A DNA stretch of 64,000 bases. Source: Cedecea sp000277545 (lineage in GTDB: Bacteria > Pseudomonadota > Gammaproteobacteria > Enterobacterales > Enterobacteriaceae). The DNA is taken from the NCBI GenBank assembly GCA_050847315.1, contig CP193791.1; one strand, 5' to 3'. Of the stretch, positions 58,773 to 64,000 are shown piece by piece; position 1 is the stretch's first letter; each line of letters starts with the position of its first letter. The notes under the pieces were generated by a model. That model saw nothing but the letters and a program-made list of their open reading frames with translations, ran no database searches and was not told the DNA's origin. The translations under genes and the position numbers were made by a program.

Positions 58773-60914
58773 TCAGAAGTCCACGCTGGCGGAGAGATAA
58801 GCGGTGCGCGGTTCACCTTCGATAACGCGCAGGTTACCGGCGCTGGATTCATAGTACTCGCGGTTGAACAGGTTTTTGACGTTCAGCTTCAGCTCGGTAT
58901 TTTTGCCCAGCAGCTTGCTGTCCCAGGCCACAAACGCATCAGCCACGGTGTAAGCCGGCATGGTGAAGCTGTTTTCCGGGTCACCCGCGCGGCTGCCGAC
59001 GTAACGCCCGCCGCCGCCCAGGCGTAATTCACCCGGCAGCCAGGAGAAACGCAGGGTGTGGCTGAGGTAAAGTCCGCCCATGGTCGTCGGGGCATTTACC
59101 AGGCGGTTGCCGACGTTCACCGGATTGACGTTATCTTCCACGATCTCAGTTTTGTCATAGCTGTAGTTCGCCGTCAGGTTCCAGTCCTGTGCAATTTCGC
59201 CGTTAAGCTCCAGTTCCGCGCCTGTAGAACGCGCTTTCGGGATGTTGCGGGTCACGCCGTTGATAAAGACCGACATGTCTTTTTCATCAATGCGGTAGAG
59301 CGCCAGGCTGCTGGTCAGGCGAGGTGCCATCTGCCATTTCGCGCCCACTTCCCATGTCGTCCCTTTTTCGGTGGACGCTACGTTGCCGTTGTCGTCCGTT
59401 TGCGTGGAAGGGGTGAACGACTTGCTGTAGCTGCCGTACAGCGACACGTCAGGCACGATTTTGTACACCAGGCCCAGCTGCGGCAGGAAGGCATTGCCCC
59501 GGTCCTCCAGCGTGGTTTGCGGGTTTACCCAACCGGCGCTGGAGGTCTGGGTATAGCGCTGCAGGCGGCCACCCAATACGGCAATCCACTGGTCAGTCAG
59601 ATGAATGCTGTCTTTCGCAAACAGGGAGCGGCTGTAGAGATTAGTGCGCAGGTTGCTGTTGGAATCGCTGTAGGTGCTGCCGTTGGTGACCGGCGAGACG
59701 CCGTACACCGGGTTATACATATTGAAGGTTTTCGTCACCTTCCCACGGTACGAATACTTCTTGTAGGTTTCGTTTTGCTCGTAATCCGCGCCCAGCGTGA
59801 TGTCGTGGGTCATGCCCAGTAGTTCAGGGCTGCCGCTGATGTCCCAGGACGCGTAATCCGTCTGGTGGTTAAAGCCACGGTTAGCATCCGCGCGACGGGA
59901 AACCAGGCCGCTGTTAGGATCGACCGCCGTGGCACGCACTTCGTTACTGTCGTAGCGGCGCTGCATCCAGGCGTAGTTCAGGTTCGTTTCCCAGGTGTCA
60001 TCCAGCTTGTACGAGTAGTTGGTCGTCAGGCGTTTGTTTTTGCCCCAGGCATGGTTGGCGTAATCGTCAATGCGGCGGTCGTAAGGAATGTTGAGCGGTT
60101 TGCCGTTGATAAACGCCGTGCCGCGGTCATACGGAATATCAAACTTATATTCTACGTAGCTGATATTGAAAGAGGCTTTGTCACCGTACCAGCTGAGCGA
60201 CGGGGCAATCAGCGTGTGTTCGTCGGTGCCGAAATTCCGCCAGTAATCCTCATGCTGGCGTTCGGCGACCAGGCGGAAGGCGAAGCCGTTGCCGAGCGGG
60301 CCGGTGACGTCAACCATGCCGGACCCGCCGCCGTTGCTGCTGCTGGTGCCGCTGACGTGGGTGTTCCAGCTGTACTGCGGTTCCTTGCTGACGAGGTTAA
60401 TCACGCCGCCAGGGTTCAGGATGCCATAGAGCAGGGAGGCCGAGCCTTTCAGCACCTCAACATGGTCGATGCTGGAATCCATCGCCAGGCCCTGGTTGCT
60501 GCGCACCCCGTCAATAAACACGGAGCCGTCGCTGTTCGAGCCGAACCCGCGTTTGACAAAACCGTCCTCGATGCCGCCGAGAGTATTACTCTGGGTGACG
60601 CCGCTGACGAACTTCATCGCGTCATTGACCGAGGTCACAGCGTAGTCGTCAATCACCTGCGGCGTGACCACGCTAACGGACTGCGGGATTTCGCTGCGCG
60701 GCGTTTTGCTGCGGGAGGCGATGGAGGAGTCATCCTGGGTATAGCTGGTTGGTGAGCCGTCCGGGTTAGCGGTAGCGACCACGGTTAAGGTGTCTTCCTT
60801 CGGTTTGTCGGCGGCGAAAGCCGGAGCCCCAACAATGAAGGTTGAAATGATTAATAATTTTGAATTAACAAGTGCCTGGCGAACGAAAGTAGAACCAAAA
60901 GGAATGCGATTCAT
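58773..60914 (-). CDS. TonB-dependent siderophore receptor
   Basis: A 713-residue outer-membrane receptor of the FhuA/FhuE-like siderophore class. Signal peptide ends near AFA-AD; TonB box KEDTLTVVA (about 39-47); plug with PQSVSVVTPQVIDDYAVTSVNDAMKFVSGV and IDHVEVLKGSASLLYGILNPGGVINLVSKEP (about 150-180); a barrel ending in YLSASVDF. The NLFNREYYES stretch before the last strands is typical. Ligand not determinable; hydroxamates are a guess by similarity of style. It heads a leftward operon with the binding protein and has a Fur box-like site upstream. Confidence 0.9.
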   Translation of the reverse strand: MNRIPFGSTFVRQALVNSKLLIISTFIVGAPAFAADKPKEDTLTVVATANPDGSPTSYTQDDSSIASRSKTPRSEIPQSVSVVTPQVIDDYAVTSVNDAMKFVSGVTQSNTLGGIEDGFVKRGFGSNSDGSVFIDGVRSNQGLAMDSSIDHVEVLKGSASLLYGILNPGGVINLVSKEPQYSWNTHVSGTSSSNGGGSGMVDVTGPLGNGFAFRLVAERQHEDYWRNFGTDEHTLIAPSLSWYGDKASFNISYVEYKFDIPYDRGTAFINGKPLNIPYDRRIDDYANHAWGKNKRLTTNYSYKLDDTWETNLNYAWMQRRYDSNEVRATAVDPNSGLVSRRADANRGFNHQTDYASWDISGSPELLGMTHDITLGADYEQNETYKKYSYRGKVTKTFNMYNPVYGVSPVTNGSTYSDSNSNLRTNLYSRSLFAKDSIHLTDQWIAVLGGRLQRYTQTSSAGWVNPQTTLEDRGNAFLPQLGLVYKIVPDVSLYGSYSKSFTPSTQTDDNGNVASTEKGTTWEVGAKWQMAPRLTSSLALYRIDEKDMSVFINGVTRNIPKARSTGAELELNGEIAQDWNLTANYSYDKTEIVEDNVNPVNVGNRLVNAPTTMGGLYLSHTLRFSWLPGELRLGGGGRYVGSRAGDPENSFTMPAYTVADAFVAWDSKLLGKNTELKLNVKNLFNREYYESSAGNLRVIEGEPRTAYLSASVDF

Positions 60915-60961
60915 GATGTTGTTTATCTGAACTGAAGCGATTTTATAATGGGAATTGAGAT

Positions 60962-60980
60962 GATAATAACAATAATTAGC
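60962..60980. promoter_or_regulatory. Fur box upstream of the siderophore receptor
   Basis: GATAATAACAATAATTAGC matches GATAATGATAATCATTATC at 15 of 19 positions by my count, 48 bases before the receptor start. Confidence 0.65.
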
Positions 60981-61069
60981 ATTTACAATATTAACTCTGC
61001 TTACATAATTACTGGTTTTATGTCCAAAATCCTGATGATTTAGCGGGGAATTAGCAGAAAAAATGAAGA

Positions 61070-61091
61070 ACGCGGGACGAATGCCCCGCGT
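61070..61091 (-). terminator. terminator of tyrP
   Basis: Arms ACGCGGG/CCCGCGT with an 8-base loop; leftward it is followed by TTCTTCATTTTTTC. Confidence 0.7.
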
Positions 61092-61105
61092 GAATATCGA
61101 GAGCG

Positions 61106-62317
61106 TTAACCGACTTCCGGCAGCAGGCCGACGGTAATCAGGAACTGAATAACAATCACCGCGATCCCGCAGGCAAAGACCAGCCCCAGAAGCGGCTTAC
61201 CGCCCGCCACGCGCCACGTCGCCTCCGCATGCTGTTTGCGGCTTTGCCACACCAGCATCGACGGCACCAGCAGGGCAAGCACCGCCAGCGCAACGCCCGC
61301 ATAGCCCAGCGCCATCACAAACCCCTGCGGGTAGAACAGGGCAAACACCAGCGGCGGCAGGAACGTCATCAGGCCGGTTTGCAGGCGGCCAGAGGCTTTC
61401 CGGCTGCGGGCAAAAAGATCGCCGAGGTAGTCGAACAGGCCCAGGGAAACGCCGAGGAACGAGGTGGCCAGCGCGAAGTCGGCGAACAGATGAATCGCCA
61501 GCTCAACGTGAGGGGTGGCCACCACCTGACGAACAACCTGCAGGAAGCCGTTCAGCCCGGAATGCTCCGCCATCAGCCCGGTAAAGGTTGGCGAGTCAAT
61601 GGCGCCGAGGGTGGCGAGCTGCCAGAAGATATAGGCCACCAGTGGAATGGCGCTGCCGACGATAAACACCCAGCGCAGCTTGCGAATATTGCCGTTCATG
61701 TAGCTGACAATGCTCGGCACGCTGCCGTGGAAGCCAAACGAGGTAAAGATGACCGGGATGGCGGAAAGCGCGAGGCCTTTCTCAATCGGCAGCGTGAGCA
61801 GGTTGGTGTGGTGGATATGCGGCATCATCAGGGCGAGCATTACCACCAGCAGAATGATTTTGGCGCTGAACAGCACGCGGTTAAACATATCGACCATGTG
61901 AGTGCCGATGCAGACAATCCCGCCCGCCACAACGGTAAACAACAGCACGCCAGAAGTGGCGGAGATAGAAGTGGACAGCCACTGGCTAAGGCTTGCCGCC
62001 AGCAGTTCCCCGGCGCCGCTAATGTAAGCCGCCGTCAGGGCATACATCAGGAACAGCATACTGAACCCCGTTAACCACTGCCCGGGGCGGCCAAGGTAGC
62101 GCCGGGCGAGGGTGCCCAGACCGGTGTCCGCCGGAACGTGCTGATAAACCTCTACCAGCATGAGTGCGGTGTAGCACATTAATCCCCAAAGGCCGACGAG
62201 CATCAGCAGCGTGACGCTAAACCCTACGCCAGCAGACGCCAGCGGCATCGCCAGCATGCCTGCGCCAATGGTGGTTCCCGCCACGATAAAAACACTGCCA
62301 AGAGTCCTGTTCTTCAC
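61106..62317 (-). CDS. tyrP: tyrosine-specific permease
   Basis: A 403-residue aromatic amino acid permease (ArAAP/HAAAP family, 11 membrane segments) that matches E. coli TyrP throughout, from KNRTLGSVFIVAGTTIGAGMLAMPLASAG to the terminal LLPEVG. It imports tyrosine by proton symport. It starts with GTG preceded by GAGGAAA. A TyrR-box-like site lies upstream. It separates two related siderophore-binding protein genes. Confidence 0.95.
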   Translation of the reverse strand: MKNRTLGSVFIVAGTTIGAGMLAMPLASAGVGFSVTLLMLVGLWGLMCYTALMLVEVYQHVPADTGLGTLARRYLGRPGQWLTGFSMLFLMYALTAAYISGAGELLAASLSQWLSTSISATSGVLLFTVVAGGIVCIGTHMVDMFNRVLFSAKIILLVVMLALMMPHIHHTNLLTLPIEKGLALSAIPVIFTSFGFHGSVPSIVSYMNGNIRKLRWVFIVGSAIPLVAYIFWQLATLGAIDSPTFTGLMAEHSGLNGFLQVVRQVVATPHVELAIHLFADFALATSFLGVSLGLFDYLGDLFARSRKASGRLQTGLMTFLPPLVFALFYPQGFVMALGYAGVALAVLALLVPSMLVWQSRKQHAEATWRVAGGKPLLGLVFACGIAVIVIQFLITVGLLPEVG

Positions 62318-62408
62318 GCTTTCCTCTGCATTTACGAAGAGCTGTATACATTTATGCCGCGCAGGGTAAGGGAAAAGCGTAGATGCGTCAAATGAGGGTT
62401 ACGGGAGG

Positions 62409-62426
62409 TGTATTTATATGTTTACG
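62409..62426. promoter_or_regulatory. TyrR box upstream of tyrP
   Basis: TGTATTTATATGTTTACG fits TGTAAA-N6-TTTACA at nine of twelve fixed positions. E. coli tyrP is controlled by TyrR through two boxes; a second one is not clear here. Confidence 0.5.
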
Positions 62427-62518
62427 ATTTTAATTAAGTTTTTGTGACATTGTCACGTAATAAAATTAAACCAATCAGTGCTTGCCATACCGTGGGAAAT
62501 TAAGGCTTTATTAATATA

Positions 62519-62537
62519 AATAGTAATAATAACTAAT
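62519..62537. promoter_or_regulatory. possible Fur box upstream of the second binding-protein gene
   Basis: AATAGTAATAATAACTAAT matches the 19-base Fur consensus at 12 positions by my count, 26 bases before the start. AT-rich background makes a chance match possible. Confidence 0.35.
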
Positions 62538-62563
62538 CTCTTTCTCATGGAGAGCATCAATCA

Positions 62564-63673
62564 ATGAAAGCAAATTTGGTCCTGACAGGGTTACTGCTCG
62601 CTTCGGCGGGGTGCGGCGCCACCACTTACCCGATCACGGTTACCGACATGGATAACCAGCGTATTACTATCGAAAAAGAACCGCAGCATGTGATCCTGCA
62701 GGATGGGCGAGACATTTTGTCGCTTGCGCTGCTCGACCGTGAAGATCCGTTCAAACGCGTTGTAGCCTGGAATAACCTGCCGAAAAAACAGGACACCCAA
62801 ACCTGGGATGTGCTGAAGGGCAAATGGCCTGAAGCCACCAAAATTATTGATATGGGCTTTAGCGATCAGGGCGAAGTCAACCTTGAGAGCGTGCTCGCGC
62901 AGCAGCCGGACATCATGATTGCGCAACTGCGGGCCAAGCCTGCGCTGGAGCAAACTGGTGTTATTAAGTCCCTTAAAAAACTCAATATCCCGGTGGTGTT
63001 CGTTGACTATGAGCTGCACCCGGTAGAGAACACCGCCAACAGCGTGAAGCTGCTGGGCACCGTGCTTAATCAGGAGAAACGCGCCAAAGAGTACACTGAC
63101 TATTACCAGCAGCACCTGGCCCGCATTCAGCAGGTGGCGGCCGATGTTAAAAACAAACCTACGGTGTTTATTGAGCCGATCGCCGGTAACACCGAGAACT
63201 GCTGCTTCACCCACGGGCACAACGGCTGGGGCGCGCTGGTGGAAGCGGTAGGCGGGAAGAATATTGGTTCTAAGCTGCTGCCTGGCAGCGCCGGGTTTGT
63301 CTCTATGGAGCAGATCATCGCCATGAAGCCTGACGTCTATATTATGTCCGGCTCTAAACGCCCGAATCCGAGCGTATTGCCGTTTGGCTACGGCGGTACG
63401 CCGCAGGAAGTGAACGCCACCTTCAGTAAACTGCTGGCCCGTAACACGTTCCAGAACATCGAGCCGGTGAAAGAAGGCAAGGTCTACGGCGTGTATCACC
63501 ACTTCTATAATCACCCGTACAACATTATCGGGATGGAAATCTTAGCCAAAGACCTGTACCCGCAGAAACTGCAGGATCTTGACCCAACGGCGGACTACCA
63601 CCAGATAATCACGCAGTTCACGCAGATCCCTGACGATCCTATTCTGCTGAGTTACGCCTACAAAAAGCCATAA
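62564..63673 (+). CDS. siderophore-type ABC substrate-binding protein, second copy
   Basis: A 369-residue binding protein of the same branch as the one at 57674: QRITIEKEPQHVILQDGRDILSLALLDREDPFKRVVAW, VNLESVLAQQPDIMIAQL and the second-lobe NTENCCFTHGHNGWGALVEAVGGKNIG with the same vicinal Cys pair. The signal (MKANLVLTGLLLASAGCGA) ends in a Cys, but the lipobox is not canonical, so it may be periplasmic or lipid-anchored. It has no permease or ATPase beside it. GGAGAG precedes the ATG. Confidence 0.85.
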   Translation: MKANLVLTGLLLASAGCGATTYPITVTDMDNQRITIEKEPQHVILQDGRDILSLALLDREDPFKRVVAWNNLPKKQDTQTWDVLKGKWPEATKIIDMGFSDQGEVNLESVLAQQPDIMIAQLRAKPALEQTGVIKSLKKLNIPVVFVDYELHPVENTANSVKLLGTVLNQEKRAKEYTDYYQQHLARIQQVAADVKNKPTVFIEPIAGNTENCCFTHGHNGWGALVEAVGGKNIGSKLLPGSAGFVSMEQIIAMKPDVYIMSGSKRPNPSVLPFGYGGTPQEVNATFSKLLARNTFQNIEPVKEGKVYGVYHHFYNHPYNIIGMEILAKDLYPQKLQDLDPTADYHQIITQFTQIPDDPILLSYAYKKP

Positions 63674-63734
63674 TCGCTTTTTAAGAAACGAAACGCGCAC
63701 GATTAAAGTAGCCCTGTTGGTATTCAGACAAGCC

Positions 63735-63768
63735 AATAAAGGCGGTGACAAACGTCACCGCCTTTATT
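63735..63768. terminator. bidirectional terminator at the right end
   Basis: Perfect 15-base arms (AATAAAGGCGGTGAC and its complement) with loop AAAC between convergent genes; A-rich before and T-rich after on both strands. Confidence 0.85.
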
Positions 63769-63770
63769 AA

Positions 63771-64000
63771 TTAAACTTCAGGCATCGCGGAAGAGTGGTG
63801 TGAAGAGATTTTCCAGTCGCTGCCATCCCAGGCGTAGGTGAAAGTGTATCGTGCAGAAACCGTCGTTTTATCCTCAAAGGTAAAGGTATAGGTCCCTACA
63901 TCAATCGCTTTATTGCAGCCAATTCTAACCGTTCTGCTGTCAATTTTACCCACCGGCTTTTTCGCCAGAAAATGTTCAAAATAATCCACACGTTCGGCGT
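63771..64000 (-). CDS. SgcJ/EcaC (DUF4440, NTF2-like) family protein, N-terminus outside window
   Basis: The last 76 or so codons of a leftward gene whose start is beyond the right edge; the frame stays open to base 64000 upstream of a GTG at 63989. The C-terminal motif SARYTFTYAWDGSDWKISSHHSSAMPEV, with HHSSAMPE, is the signature of SgcJ/EcaC NTF2-like proteins. Members are small, often exported; function unknown. Confidence 0.75.
   Translation of the reverse strand, partial: AERVDYFEHFLAKKPVGKIDSRTVRIGCNKAIDVGTYTFTFEDKTTVSARYTFTYAWDGSDWKISSHHSSAMPEV

Noticed and set aside
61229..62074. A 281-codon frame antisense to tyrP
   Set aside because: Product is a His/Gln/Arg-rich artefact typical of the complement of a membrane protein gene.
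62591..63514. A 307-codon frame antisense to the second binding-protein gene
   Set aside because: Complement of a real gene; no ribosome site or domain.
1..64000. tRNA, rRNA, insertion sequences, integrases and phage genes
   Set aside because: None seen on either strand; no transposase motifs, tRNA-like cloverleaf sequences or long terminal inverted repeats were noticed.

Overview
The window is chromosomal DNA from a member of the Enterobacteriaceae. Many proteins are close to their E. coli counterparts (LacZ, LacI, AnsP, MdtL, YidZ, PqqU/YncD, YqjH/YqjI, YdcH, YqfB, TyrP, PptA, NhoA, BetTIBA), but gene order and accessory content are not those of E. coli K-12. The genus cannot be fixed from the sequence alone; something in the Enterobacter/Klebsiella/Cedecea range is plausible. 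I see no rRNA, tRNA, insertion sequence, phage gene or CRISPR array. The left edge cuts an ornithine cyclodeaminase family gene and the right edge cuts a DUF4440/SgcJ-like gene.

Layout. 1-9.4 kb: a tight leftward operon (family 5 substrate-binding protein, two permeases, a divergent M20-family protein, a D-cysteine desulfhydrase-like PLP enzyme, an ornithine cyclodeaminase-like enzyme), a divergent GntR regulator, and a leftward cystathionine gamma-lyase/synthase plus cysteine synthase-like pair. 9.6-15.3 kb: an Rrf2 regulator divergent from a type II NADH dehydrogenase-like flavoprotein across a perfect 24-bp palindrome, yqfB, an unrecognised SGNH-like protein, ydcH, and yqjH-yqjI in tandem. 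15.3-25.4 kb: yidZ-mdtL, a LysR/SRPBCC pair, a GNAT, pqqU, a fasciclin-ECF sigma-RskA module and ansP.

25.6-36.6 kb: an RND pump (adaptor and inner-membrane pump) with its own two-component system, followed by a MacA-MacB-outer membrane factor set. 36.7-42.5 kb: an EamA transporter, a YjbR-like protein, and a hexuronate block (yhcH-like, iclR-type regulator with four near-identical operator-like sites, kdgT, kduI, kduD). 42.6-46.9 kb: lacI-lacZ with a recognisable CRP site, promoter, O1 and O2, but no lacY or lacA next to it. 46.9-50.6 kb: a glutathione transferase, nhoA, a possible tiny exported peptide, an HD-domain hydrolase and a divergent GlxA-type regulator.

50.6-56.7 kb: the choline-to-glycine-betaine genes betT, betI, betB, betA with a palindrome between betT and betI. 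56.8-64 kb: pptA, a P-loop protein, a TonB-dependent siderophore receptor with its binding protein, tyrP, and a second, related binding protein. The pqqU, ansP, nhoA and pptA genes lie close together in E. coli; here they are separated by efflux, uronate, lactose and betaine blocks, so the region looks like a variable stretch of an otherwise conserved backbone.

The points most worth follow-up are the fasciclin/sigma/anti-sigma module sitting where E. coli has yncE, together with a SigK-like promoter; the four-site operator array in front of the IclR gene; the palindrome that fills the -35 and spacer of the flavoprotein promoter; the M20 protein that has lost two metal ligands inside an uptake/catabolic operon; and twin binding proteins with a vicinal cysteine pair that have no permease or ATPase nearby.
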